Assembly (NCBI GenBank): GCA_037102815.1
Contig: BTPP01000005.1
Coordinates: 1,178,001 to 1,242,000, forward strand
Direction: 5' to 3'
DNA length: 64,000 bases
DNA from: Neurospora intermedia
Lineage: Eukaryota > Ascomycota > Sordariomycetes > Sordariales > Sordariaceae
The notes under the pieces were generated by a model. The model was not told where the DNA came from. It saw only the letters and a program-made list of their open reading frames with translations, and did no database searches. The translations under genes were made by a program, and so were the position numbers. This document shows positions 10,792 to 22,607 of this stretch, one piece after another (positions within the stretch are counted from its first letter, which is position 1; every line of letters begins with the position of its first letter).

Positions 10792-13016
10792 ATGCCGCCC
10801 TCCAGCGACGACGAGATTCCCCTCTCCAGGCGTGGTGCACACACCTTTGACCGCAACCGTCTCGAATCCCACCGGAGAGCAACATTCGGAAGGGCCGCTG
10901 AAGGTTCCAGTACCTCCAGTACGAACGAGCCACCCCAACCTGAGATTATCCCCATTCAACGTGGCACTGAGCCATCAGGTTCATCTTCTTCGCCAGTGTC
11001 CTCCTCATTGATTACTACCACTACCACTGCCACTGCTTCGTCTTCCGCCAACACTCCGTCAGCCAGTAACCATGAAAAAAACTTCAAGGAGCAGCAACGG
11101 CGGAGACTTATGTATCTCCAGGAAACTAGGCAGAACCATCAGCAGCACAAGCGGCAAACGCAGAGCCAGGTCGGTATCCACCCGCTCTCAAAGTCATTCA
11201 CTGCCAACGCCAAGAACCGCGAAGTGCTCGACCTGGACACACCGCCCCCTTCGTCTCACGTTTTGTCCTCTCCGTCGAACGAGGCGCACACTGCTGCTAG
11301 TATTTTAGAGCAACAGGTACAACAGGAGCATCAGCAGGCTCAACAGGCGCAGAAGTCTCAACAACATCAGCAACAGCCTCAGAACAAGCATCAACAGGAG
11401 ACCCAGCAGCCCCCGCAGTCCCAGCAGGGGCACCGGCAGCAGCAAGACGATAACGAGATCGCGATCAGAGAAGAGAGCCTAGAACTTCTTGAAAACTTGG
11501 CCTCGATTACCTCTGACGACATGAACAGAGGCAACAGTGGCGGCGGCGCCTTTGGCCGCAATGACAGAGACGACAGCAGCAGCAACAACAACAGCCACGT
11601 CAACAGCAGCAATAAGAGACGCGCAGAGGTAGACTTAGAGAGACCTACCACTCGTCGACTATTCTCTGGCATCACAACACCAGGAAGCATGTCTGGTTCT
11701 GTCTTTGGTTCGTCTGACTCCGTCTTTGGCCCGTCTGGCTCTGGCGTGGGCGTTGGTTCGCATGCCCCGGCCCCGGGCGCTTCACCCCCTCGGACCCCGA
11801 CGCGTCCTGCTTCTTTTGACGTTAGAGAGGGACCGGGTAGTGGTGGTGTTGCTGGTGATCGTGGCGGTGAAAGCCCTTTTTCACCGTTCAGCCGTGGGGC
11901 ATCTCCTATGCCCCAAGCCCCCTTTTCTCAAGCTCCAAATTTCTTCGACCAACCTCGTACTCCCGGTGCTGTGGCCATGACGGGAGCTGCTCCGCAGAGG
12001 GGACAAGTGGCTCCGGAGAGAGGAGAGAGAGCCGGAAGTGTGGCTTCCGTGACGAGCATCACCTCGCGGAACGGACCCCCGATGGCTAACCCGAGTTTGC
12101 CTAATTTGCCTCCTGATGGGTTAGTATTTCCCCTCAGTATTGATAAGAGAAGGAGCAAACACTGATCACTTCCTACAGAACCAACTGGCTCACCGGCCGC
12201 ATCGTCGTCGTCTCCGTCGGTGCCGAGCGCCGCAAATGGAATGTTCACGAACAACTCCTGAGTTACAACTCCCCGTACTTCAAGCGTCTCTTCAACCCTG
12301 AGCCTGAGCCCGTTGAAGGCTCCTCTTCCTCCTCCGGTGATAATCACAACCAAAGCACCGCCGCCGCAAACGCGGCACCCGGAGAACCGATCGAGGAAGT
12401 CCACCTCCCCGCTGCCGAACCGAAGCTTTTCGCCCTCTTGATCCGCTGGCTCTACGGCACAGCTTTCGCCACCTCAGGTGGCCAAAAGGTCTTCAAGTTC
12501 CCCCCTCCCCAACTCAACCAAATCACCGTGCGCGACTACCTCGGCTTGTATATCCTCGGCCAAACCGTCCAGCTCCCGGGTCTGCGTAACGCCTGCATCG
12601 ATGTTCTTTACCACTACTACGCCGCCGAGACCGAAGAGGTGCGCGTGCCCGACTTGCATGACGTACAATACATCTTCGAGCATACCAAGCATGCGCCGGA
12701 CTCACAGATGAGAAGGCTGTTGGTTGCTCATTGCATGTTTCATCTCTTCGGCGCGAAGAGGAGGGGCCCATTGCCCCCCGACTGGCAGGAGGTTATAGAG
12801 CCACGGTGCACGGTGTCGTTCGAGATGTTCAAGATGTTGGCGGATTGGAAGTGGGTGATTGGCGAGAATGTGCCGACCATGAAGATCAAGGCTAGACATG
12901 CGTTTCACGAGAAGCCGCGGCCGGAGGAGCTGTTGCCGTGGCATAAGGCGCAGACACAGGATGAGGCGGGGATGCCGCTTGTGGGGGTGGTGAAAGCTGA
13001 GCCGGTTGATGAGTAG
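10792..13016 (+). CDS. PolyQ / BTB-POZ domain protein, 721 aa
   Basis: Two exons, 10792-12119 and 12179-13016, with a 59-nt intron (GTTAGT donor, ACTGATC branch region, CTACAG acceptor) give 721 aa. The first about 440 residues are low complexity: an acidic/basic start (SSDDEIPLSRR), Ser/Thr runs, a Gln-rich block at about residues 172-220, Asn/Ser runs, and Gly/Ser/Pro sequence. After the splice junction comes a BTB/POZ-like fold: a beta-rich opening (VVVSVGAERRKWNVHEQLL), the helix SYNSPYFKRLF typical of BTB A2 regions, a low-complexity insert, the LFALLIRWLYG segment, and an alpha-helical tail ending KAEPVDE, which resembles a sumoylation consensus. BTB proteins act as dimerisation or Cullin-3 adaptor modules (family knowledge). 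No kelch, MATH or zinc-finger partner domain is seen, so the pathway is unknown. Confidence 0.85.
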
Positions 13017-13778
13017 AGATGGGATGGGAACTTTCTTAGGAAGGGGAGGGGGATGATGTGGTTGGACTTTTATAAAGGTCTGGCCGTCCGGCGTCAGACA
13101 AGAGAAGTGAGCGAAGGAAAGTAGGGAAGGAGATTTGACAAGATGTTCATGACAGAGTGGTTGATGACAACGGGAGAATTGATGGAGGAAGGAGGACAGG
13201 TCGTGCTTGCCCCTCCAGGCTGAAGATGGCCTCTCGAGAAAGCTTTTGGGTTGGAGGAGGAAAGCGCAATGCTCCGTCATACATATGAAGCTACCACGCT
13301 CTGACCATGTTAGTCAAGAGGGCTTCATCGTTTACAGACGGGTGTTATTAGGGTTTGTCCACTCAAAAGGATTTCGAATGTCGAGGAGCTCACCTCGTCG
13401 TCCAGAAATCAAAATAGAACCATTACCTTCCCGTAGGTCCTTAGCTTGACAACACTGCAATAATACGTTCACAATAGCGCCTTTGTCAATTCCCTCTAGG
13501 GATTCCCACGCATGATGCATGTGTCCAGCAGTCATCTGTCACCCCTCACATTACCTATCAGTGGAAAGCACGATAAGGTACGCCCGAGGTGGTACAGATA
13601 TTTCGGTACTCCCATACTTCTAGCCTCACAAATCTCAGAGCCACGGAAACAGTTCTAACAAGACAACGTTGATGGGAAGAACGCCAGGACAAGGGTGAAA
13701 ATCAACGAGAAAGATGCACTGACCATAACCACAAGAATACATACTAGGTGCTGTAGTATCCTCAACAATCACTCGACC
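13017..13778. other. Intergenic interval, BTB gene to dioxygenase
   Basis: 762 bases without a supported gene. It should hold the 3' UTR of the BTB gene and the promoter of the dioxygenase. Short frames here lack any domain signal. Confidence 0.5.
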
Positions 13779-14974
13779 ATGTCGACCACTGGCCCAAAAC
13801 CCATCCCAAAAGACGAACACCCCAAAACCATCACCATCAAAAAACTCCACCCAACATTCGGAGCAGAGGTCCTCGGCGTCCAGTGGGGAGACGACGGCGT
13901 CATAAGCGATGAACAACTTCAAGAGCTCAGAGATGCCGTGCACAAGGCTAGTACTACTCCTGTCCCCTTTCCTCTTTCCCCCTTTCCCCCTTCCCCTTAC
14001 CCCCCCTTCTTCCCCAGAGACCCTACAAAGCCCTAACAACGACCCACCCCCAACTTTAGTACGGCTTCGCCATCCTCCGCGCCACGCGCCTAACCGACAG
14101 CACGCACGTCTCCTTCTCCCGTCTCTTCGCCTCCGGTCCACTCGACGACATCTCCCGCTTCCTCCCACCCGGCCGCGTCCCCCGCTACCACCCCCACCTC
14201 GAGCTCTTCGACGCCAGCAACCTGTCCGACGACGGCCGCGCGATCCTAGACCCTTCTTCATCTCCACGAGCCATGCTCCTCCGCGCCAACTCGTTATGGC
14301 ACTCGGACCTAGCATACAACCCGCGGCGGTCAAGTTATTCGTTGTTAAGAGCCGTGGAACTGCCTTCTCGGGATCCTGGGGAGACGGGGGAAATAGAAGG
14401 AGGGAACACGGAGTTTGCGGATAGTAGGACTGCGTGGGAGGAGTTGGCTGCCGAGAAAAAAAAGGAGTTGCTGACGAAGGATTGGACGGGGGTGTATAAT
14501 GCTGCTCATAGTCGGAAGCTGGGGGCGCCTGAGTACTTTAAGGACCTGGACCTGGAAGAGGGTCCAATGGCGAGGCATAAGGTTGTGCAAGAGCATGTGG
14601 AGAGTGGGAGGATGAATTTGTGTGTGGGGGCTTATTTATGGCGGTTGGAGGATGGGGAGGGGAAGACGGTGCCGGGGTTGGAAAGTATAATAGAGTTTTT
14701 GAATGAGCATGTGGCTAAGAAGAGGTTTGTGGCGAGCGTGAGGTGGGAGCAGCCGGGTGATTTGGTGATTTGGGATAATAGAGCTGTATTGCATCGCGCG
14801 GGTGAGTTTAAGGGTGTAGGTAAGTATAGGAGGGATATGAGGAGGACGACGGCGTTCGATCAGGGCCCGACGGCTTGGGGGCTTAATGGCGAGGGGGCGC
14901 CTTTGCCTACATTGGAGAGCATAACGAAGGAGAAGGGGCTGCCGTTGACGCAATCGGCTGCTGTTGAGAGGTGA
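13779..14974 (+). CDS. TauD/TfdA-family Fe(II)/2-oxoglutarate dioxygenase, 360 aa
   Basis: Predicted exons are 13779-13946 and 14060-14974, giving 360 aa. The family couples 2-oxoglutarate decarboxylation to hydroxylation of small substrates such as taurine, sulfonates, 2,4-D or xanthine. The N-terminal block (ITIKKLHPTFGAEVLGVQWG) and the VHK/YGFAILRATRL junction match the TauD fold. The iron ligands are visible as HSD in NSLWHSDLAYNP and the distal His in DLVIWDNRAVLHRAG. The 2-oxoglutarate-binding Arg is expected in KYRRDMRRTTAF. To keep frame, the 113-nt intron must start with GC (AAG/GCTAGT) and end at TTTAG, making a GC-AG intron; the nearby GT does not preserve frame. The substrate cannot be told from sequence; XanA-like or TfdA-like activity is possible. 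The gene converges on cyclin C. Confidence 0.85.
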
Positions 14975-15357
14975 TTTTGGATGGAAAAGCCAAGGTGAGG
15001 TAAGAGTTTGTTTGGTCATTTCTATGGTGAGGGACATCCTTCTTTGGCCCTATTACACTATTTCGTCCGCTTGTTTGTACGTAAAGCTTTGATCGATATT
15101 ACTTGTATGCTTATAATTAAAATGTCGCTATTGCCCTTGAAGTGATGCGTACGCCTATCAGCTTGAGAGCCCATGATCTTATCATTGACAGTGCCTCCCA
15201 CAGAAGAGAGAAAAACACAACACGAGATTAGGGGTCATACCAGTCCAAGTTTGATAGTAAGAAGCGTTTTCCGTTTGGTCGCATGGCCGTTGTCTAGCCA
15301 CTCACCAGGCATTCATCAAATAAGAGATGTTCGATCCATAATCTCAGAACCAATACT
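14975..15357. other. Convergent intergenic interval
   Basis: 383 bases between the stop codons of the dioxygenase (+) and cyclin C (-). It should contain both 3' UTRs. No gene seen. Confidence 0.6.
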
Positions 15358-16485
15358 TTACTTGTCCAGCCCGCGAGCTTTGACAAACCTATTGATCTGC
15401 TCCCGAGTGTTCTTGTCATTGTACTGCTCATGACATTCATAGAAGGAGATTAGTTCCTGCGTGCAGTCCACCATGGCCTCAATATCAATATTACTGTCAG
15501 ACAGCCATGCAGCAAATCGGTGAACCTTTGCCATACGTGGGTTCTTGTTCCCTTCGGCAGGACCTTCTCCGGCCGGTGACTGGGGTGGAAGCATGGCTTG
15601 CAAGCCAGAAGAAGACTGGGGGGCGAGACCTGGCACAGTCTGACCACCCCCCGCCATCATGGCAGCGCGTGCCTGTGCTTGCGCCTGTGCCTGAGCCAAC
15701 GCTGCCGAAGCCGCTACCAGTCCCGAAGCCGACGCGGCTGTTCCAGGAAGACGACCGCTGGGATCCTGACGCAACACCAGAGCCAAGAGAATGGCTGTCA
15801 AGGCTATCACATGTGGTGGGTGGAGCAGCGGCAGATCGGTCATATAATGGTCGTTGATGACGGACCAGGCAAGGTTGACGTCCTCTTGTGCCAGCCCAAG
15901 CTCTCCTTGTAAGCTGGTAAGGGTACGATAGGGCGAATGGACAATGAGATGTGAGCTCATTTCCGAGATAAGGTAGAACTCGCATTCTCCTATCCTTGCC
16001 ACTTCTGTCTGGGATTGGAAGTCGGTAGGCCAAAAGCCGCGGGCCTCGTTGGCCATAAGGCGAATGTGCTGGGGACATTCCTCCATCTTGCAGGCCAGAT
16101 ATAGGGCGGTCACGAGAACGTGGTGTGGATTGGTGCGCCGGATCTCGACTCTGGTGTAGAAGCGCTTGATGTAGACTTGGGCGGTGGCCAAGGCTTGCTG
16201 TCGTAGCCCCATGCGCTTACCGAGACGGTTGATTTCTAAAGTAAAACCGAGGTATGTTGGCGACTCTGTTCATCGGACAGACGGACGGGTGGACGGGGTA
16301 GGGGACATGGAGAGATACGACGAACGTTGGTTGAAGTAGATGTTCAGATGGCGCAGTTGCGGGAGAGGAAACGAGGACACCAGGCCGGGATCGTCGGACT
16401 CTAGCTTTGCGCGCATAGCGGCGAGCTCATCTTTGGTAAACAGCCAGTGTTTGCGCTGAGTGGATTCCCAGTAGTTGGCCGCCAT
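15358..16485 (-). CDS. ssn8: Cyclin C, RNA polymerase II Mediator kinase module
   Basis: Exon 1 is 16485-16326 and exon 2 is 16235-15358, with a 90-nt phase-1 intron splitting a Gln codon; the product is 345 aa. The N-terminus (MAANYWESTQRKHWLFTKDEL) and the first cyclin fold (NIYFNQQINRLGKRMGLRQ, then ALATAQVYIKRFYTRVEIRR) are diagnostic of cyclin C. The MEECPQHIR helix and a second cyclin fold starting near SSHLIVHSPYRTL follow. In the family, this subunit activates CDK8/SSN3 within the Mediator kinase module in the nucleus. An Ala/Gln-rich insert (about residues 215-260, with a QAQAQAQA run) interrupts the C-terminal fold, as in other filamentous fungi. The C-terminus EQINRFVKARGLDK closes the last helix. 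The start is the first ATG and begins a perfect family match. Confidence 0.95.
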
Positions 16486-18149
16486 GGTAACTGTGTGTGT
16501 CTCTGTGCCTCGAATCGCTATCGGGTGTCTAGCTGTGTCCTTCCCAAGGCGCTGCAGACATGGTCGTCCGCTTGGCCTGTAGGAGATGTTCTGGGTCGCG
16601 CGTTTTGACGAACGGTGGAGTTGGAATCCTAACCCTGTTGCGACGCGCCGCTTCCAAGACCTCGAAAAGCCTTCGGCTCACTACTTCGAATTGATGTTGG
16701 TTGATGTTGAGCGGGAAAGAAACATTACGTGATGGCTTGCGATCGGATGGACACCACAGGGCACAAGATAAGCTGATAAGGCTGGCGACAAAGTACCCGA
16801 CCCTAGGTAGGTTGCTTGACCCGAGGTTTAAACTTTAAGAGGACCTGGGAGGCCCACATGTAATGGCAGGGCTGGCGAATCAGGGAGACGGCGAAAGAAA
16901 TGACCCTGCTCCGATACTGGAGCTTTCCATGTTGCTTGTTTGCAGGAAGTGAATTGCAGATGGGTGGAGTCAAGATGCTGCCAGATGCCGGACGGTTGGA
17001 GGTACACTACAACTCGACCGAGTTACATACATACTTTCTTGACTTGAATATGTTTCGGGTGGTCGGCTCAAGATAGGTAACCTGGGTTATCTCGAGCTTC
17101 AATTCGATGCTGTCGATGTTAGGTTGGGATGGTGTTACCCTGACCCAAACAACACAAAGGCCAAGATAACAATCGGTGTCACGCTCACACCGGACGGGGC
17201 CACTGAAACCACTTCCGATACAGATCCGCTTTTTTCCTGAATGTCACGTTCACCACTTCGGCCACCCGCACCACTCGACTTCCCTTTCATTGTTTGCTAC
17301 AAGTACATGTCAACAAAGTCTCGAGTCTCAAAAAGGAACCGAAGGACTTGGTTGAAAATTGGGCAGAGTGTGCCAGGTGCAATGTGCAAAAAGGCACTAT
17401 TTGAGGAGAATGGATGGATGGACAGCGATACACCACCCACTCGTCCCATTTCTGAGTGGCTTGGCTCCAATCTCTTTTCATGAAAGTAACTTCAATTTTC
17501 CCCTTGAAGATCCCGCTCGGGTTTGAGATCCTTTTTTTTACCCCCGCTGCGAAGTGACTGGCGCCCGTCATACAAGTAGTAGCTTGGTAACGTATTGTGA
17601 TTTTTCTTTCATCTTATTTTCCAAATCTAAGTTATTGCTCTAGCCCCTGTCCTACGTCATACCCAATCGCTTACAGCAAACGGTTCTAGATCCGCTAGTT
17701 TAGACGGGCGGTCTCATTTCTGCCATTCCTGACCACTCGAGGTCCCGACCTTGCAGTGACTATCGGCCTTCCGAGCCTATGGTACGAGGTCTTGTGTACC
17801 ACACTACTGAACCACCTTGCCTCAGCTGCGAGCCAGCACTGCACATAGCACACCATACATAATACCATAGGAACGGAAAGAACTGAAAGATAACCTAACC
17901 TTTGCACTGCACTGCACATTCACTTGCATTGCACTGCGCCGTACCTTACCTGAACTTTACCGTATCGACGACCACCTATTCATTCTTCTCGTGCTCCGAA
18001 CTTGGCATTGAACGCTCCCGTCTCCCCGTCGAGTCGTCTGGCTTCCTCTCCGCGCCGACCCCTCCCCCGCCGTGCGCAATTATCCGTCCGAACGACAACG
18101 CCGACCATCTGCGCATGCCGCGTTGGATGATGAGAACCCGACAGCGGGA
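16486..18149. other. Divergent intergenic region, cyclin C to Ca2+-regulated carrier
   Basis: 1.66 kb between divergently transcribed genes, expected to hold two promoters. Near the carrier, 17903-17937 contains three GCACTGC copies, two of them overlapping in TGCACTGCACTGCAC. No supported gene was seen; short frames here lack domain signals. Confidence 0.5.
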
Positions 18150-20693
18150 ATGAAGGTTTCCCATGTGCTCGTAGAGCTCCAAGCCGGCATGGACGAATCG
18201 CAGAATCAGCGAGACAAGCGCGTCGAGGAATTGTGGACGAAGCTGGATCCCCAGCGCCATGGAGAGCTCGACTTCAAGGGGCTGCAAAAGGGGTTGAGAA
18301 GGATCGATCACCGTGAGCCAATGCCTGCCAACGCCAATGCGATTCGTCATGCGCATGTTCACGAATTGCCATTTCTACTGACACCCAAGCGCCCGTCTTT
18401 CTTGTAGCCATGCAAAATGCCGACCACATGCTCAAGGATATCATCAAGGTCGTGGATACCAGCGGCGACGGCAAGATCCAATACGAAGAGTTCCGCAACT
18501 TCGTCGAGACCGCCGAGCGCCAACTGTGGCTGCTCTTCCGGTCCATCGATCGCGACAAGGATGGCCGGCTCGATAAGAACGAGCTGCGCAGCGCCTTCCA
18601 AAAGGCCGGCTTGACCGTATCCAACAAGAGGCTGTCGGGCTTCTTCGACGAGGTCGACATGGACCACGATGGCTACATCAGCTTCGACGAGTGGCGGTAA
18701 GTCACACAATTTCTTTGAAAAGAGAGACTCGAGGGACGAAAAGAAGAAGAAAAAGAAGTGGACCACAAAGTAAACAAACCGACCCACTCAAAGCTGGGGA
18801 AGACCGGGAATCGCCAACTTTTCACCAGTTCCACTCGCCCAATCTAACCCTGTAATGCCAGCTAGCGGCCGAGTCAAAGTCAATTTGACTTTGCGCGCGT
18901 GCTAAAAAGGCTGCTGCAGTGTGGTCTGCCCCTAAAGCGCATTGCCAGGTCTTGGGAAATCGAGTGAATGAGAACCAGGAAGGAGGTTGAGCGAGTGTTT
19001 GCTTCGGTCACACGAGAGACGAGAGAACCTTGAGAACCTGTTGGCTGACTTGACCTCTCCCTCTGATGATAAAAGGGACTTTCTCCTGTTTATGCCCACC
19101 ACCCACAACCACGAACACGGCCACGAACACGGCCACCACGCTTCTACACTTGAAGCCGCCCTGTCGTTTTACTCCTCCATAGTGACTGTCAATGCAGAGG
19201 GCGACTCCCTCGTCAGCGAAGAGACACTCGAGGGTCTAGGTACGACTGGCTTCCTTCTCAACGCTCTTTTTGGTTCTCTCTTGAAGATTGCCAGCCCGGG
19301 CGCTACTACTACTCCTACTTCTCAGTCGCCCGCACCAGACTCAAAATCACCACTCTCCTCACCCTCATCTCACTATCCCGACGGCACCGCCGAGCCTGGT
19401 GCTGGGGCAAACATGGCACCGTCCAAACTGGCACCCGTCGGTACCGCCACCCCTGAGCAAGTGTCAGCAGACAGGGCGGCCCATGGCCAAGTTATCAAGG
19501 AGATGGAGGGCGAGGGGCAACACGACCTCCGCCAAGAATCCGATACCAGTCTAAAGGATGAGGAGGTCGTGAAAAGCGGACTGACAGGATTACTACCCGA
19601 CGCAGGTTACTTCCTCGCCGGTGCCGTCTCAGGTGGAGTGTCGCGCACTGCTACTGCGCCACTCGACCGTCTCAAAGTCTTCCTCCTCGTCAACACGAAA
19701 CCAAAGTCCACCACCACAGTCGAGGCTGTCAAAAGTGGCCAGCCTCTCAGCGCTCTGCGTAATGCAGGTGGCCCCATTTACGACGCCATCAGGACGCTAT
19801 GGCGGGCCGGTGGAATTAAGACCTTCTTTGCAGGTGAGTTGATAGCGAATGTCTATGAACCACGCTCTGGTCTCCCGGGAGGTGCCTAATTGGGGACTAA
19901 CAAACTCATAGGAAACGGGCTGAACGTCGTCAAGATTATGCCAGAATCGGCCATCCGGGTAAATAGCCTCATCCGGCCCATTGCGAGGCTTCTTAAACGT
20001 GCAGTGCTAATGATTGGCTAGTTCGGCTCTTATGAAGCCTCAAAACGGTTTCTTGCGGCCTACGAGGGCCACAACGATCCGTCACAGATCAGTACTGTGT
20101 CCAAATTTGTCGCTGGCGGCATGGGCGGTATGACGGCCCAGTTTTGTGTTTATCCCATCGACACTCTCAAGTTCCGGTTGCAGTGCGAGACCGTCGAAGG
20201 AGGCCCCAAGGGTCATGCCCTCCTCATTCGTACCGCCAAGAATATGTGGGCGGACGGCGGTCTCCGTGCAGCATATCGAGGTCTCGGCCTCGGCCTCATC
20301 GGCATGTTCCCTTATAGTGCCATCGACATCGGCACTTTCGAGTTTCTCAAAAAGTCGTACAAGCGCGCCAAAGCTAAGTACTACGGCGTGCACGAAGACG
20401 ATGCGGCGCCAGGAAACGTTGCTTTGGGAGTTCTCGGAGCATCATCGGGAGCATTAGGTGCCACCGTGGTATATCCGCTCAACGTCCTTCGAACAAGGCT
20501 GCAGACCCAGGGAACAGCGATGCATCCACCTACATACACCGGTTTTGTGGATGTGGCAACGAAAACAGTCCGTAACGAGGGCATTCGTGGTCTTTACAAG
20601 GGCTTGACCCCTAATCTGCTCAAAGTAGCACCGGCTCTTAGTATTACCTGGGTCTGCTATGAGAACATGAAGACGATTCTCGACTTGCACTAA
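18150..20693 (+). CDS. Ca2+-binding mitochondrial ATP-Mg/phosphate-type carrier (SAL1/SCaMC family), 642 aa
   Basis: Five exons: 18150-18312, 18408-18696, 19076-19833, 19912-19958 and 20022-20693. The N-terminal regulatory domain has EF-hand-like loops: a degenerate DPQRHGELDFKGL, then DTSGDGKIQYEEF, DRDKDGRLDKNEL and DMDHDGYISFDEW. The carrier domain has three repeats with the signatures TAPLDRLKVF, YPIDTLKFRLQ and YPLNVLRTRLQ. In the family, cytosolic Ca2+ stimulates exchange of ATP-Mg for phosphate or ADP across the inner membrane. A linker of about 150 residues contains a His-rich run (HNHEHGHEHGHH) and Pro/Ser-rich sequence. The intron before the His-rich region is 379 nt, much longer than the others. 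The start is the first in-frame ATG after an upstream stop, though the frame is open for another 138 bases 5' without an ATG, so a missed upstream exon is possible. Confidence 0.93.
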
Positions 20694-22607
20694 TTGGACA
20701 TTCTGGGGATAGGGTTGGCACCCTGTTGTTGAACACCGTTGAGCGGTCACCATCTCTCAACCGCGATGACAATCATGGCAGTGTGGCAGCTGCTCAGTAA
20801 TGCTCCCAACAGGCGCTAATGGGGGACTCGCAACCATGACATAAATATGTTTTGGCTTACATCCTAAGCCACAGCTCGCTCCTTCCACGCTTGTGGATCT
20901 ACAACCTGGCTTCTAAATGGCATTTACTGGAGCTTAGCAGAGGTCATACCCGGCCGGGATTTAGACCATACTCACGAAGATGGGCACACGCAGCGTGGCG
21001 GCTGCTCAGCCTGAGAGCGTTGCTTTCCAAGACCGGGAGACGGAGAAGCGGAAATACGAAGAGGTTGGACATACCAGGTCATAGATGTCCTAGATAAGAT
21101 GGATGGCGCCACAAGATGCGAAGGAAGAAGACGCGTTACACCTAGCAATTGGTTGATTTTTTATTTTTTTGTCGTTGAGAGGTTGGCTACCTTACCAACA
21201 TATAGCCCTGGCGTTTGGCATAAGAGGACGAAGATACCATTAGACTCAAAGGGGTTAATGTCATTTCAAGTGAAACGAAGGCGAACCCTAAAAACATATT
21301 AAAAGCAAAGCATAGCGTTGGCGATGGTGTCGAAGGGTTGCAGGATTGGATAGGAACGAAATGGGATGGAATAGGATAAGACGGAGGCAGGAACCAAGAA
21401 AAAAAAAAAGAAGAAGTGGAGGAACGGGTCTGGTGGTCCAGATGCTGTAGCAGCATGGGAACAAAAGTCGATATCATGTAAATTATTTGTATACGGCTCA
21501 TCTTTGACGGTCGTATGTCGTCGCTTGATTGTTTTTACTCAATGAGTTAACATTTGTAGGTCATTCAGTGAGGAGAGCTCATTCAGCTAAGGTTAAGTTG
21601 GGGGTTGACGAAGCCCTTGCCATACTTCACTACGGCCTAGATAGTCACCAGTCACTGACAGACATTTTAACGTTATCAGCGGCTTGCACCCGCTCGCCAT
21701 GGACATCCCATTCGCTTACCAGGTGGATTGCTCGCAGCTTCCAGCCTTAAAAGGCGACCAAGTGACTGGGGGTGGTCTTGAGAGAGAAAGCATCCCTTGA
21801 CACCATCACAAGGAATCTTTGAGAGTTTTACCCCGCGCTTATTCGGCACCACACTATTGTTTATCGTCAGCCCACTGGGGCTTCTCTGTCCCGTTTAGGA
21901 AGCTCGTTATACACACAGAAACGATGGGCCAATGGAGTTCAACCAAACGGCTAAGAATTTACCAAACAGATCAAGGACAATCGAGGTTCGGTAGGAAATC
22001 AAGAAGAGAATCGCCTTCAAAACTCGTCAGCTCTCGTTGGGAGTCATAAACTCGGTGCAAAGTTCTTGATATCTCCCTTATCACCAATGGAAGCTCTTTC
22101 CTTTGTCAATCCATGTCAAAGCTCGCATATTGTTTCTTTAAATCCGAACCGTTCCAATAAAGTTGACTGGAGTTGCATGCAGCTTACGACTGAGGATGAA
22201 AGGCTATACCTCTTTAGCATAGCGATACAACCTCGTCTTCACCTCGACGTCCTCCAGCCCTTTTTTAGATTCGTAATCTTCACTGTTTTGGCAAACTCTT
22301 TCCCGTACAACTCACAATGAATCATTGCTGAACGCGCGTTCTTCTTTTTTTCCTCACGGATTCACAGTGTTTTCTACATGGCTTGATCGATTACGTGGCG
22401 TCGTAATTCCAACTTAACGCCGCCCGTGGTCCGTGATATTCACGGAGCGTCTACCGAGAACAACCTTTACTCATCTTTGTGTTGTTGTTGTTGTTGTTGT
22501 TGTTCGCTCTACGCGAAGCGGCAAAGCAAAGTCAGCGTCGGGGTTTTTTTGAAGGCTAGAATTGACAGGGAGTCGGGTTTCGAGGACGCAAAGAGTTTTC
22601 AGCCATC
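20694..22607. other. Intergenic region, about 1.9 kb
   Basis: No supported gene. It should contain the 3' end of the carrier gene and the promoter and leader of the membrane-protein gene at 22608. A (GTT)8 microsatellite sits in the presumed leader. Short frames are scattered on both strands without domain signal. Confidence 0.5.
22481..22504. repeat. (GTT)8 microsatellite
   Basis: Eight perfect GTT units lie about 100 bases upstream of the ATG at 22608, probably within the 5' leader. Confidence 0.9.
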
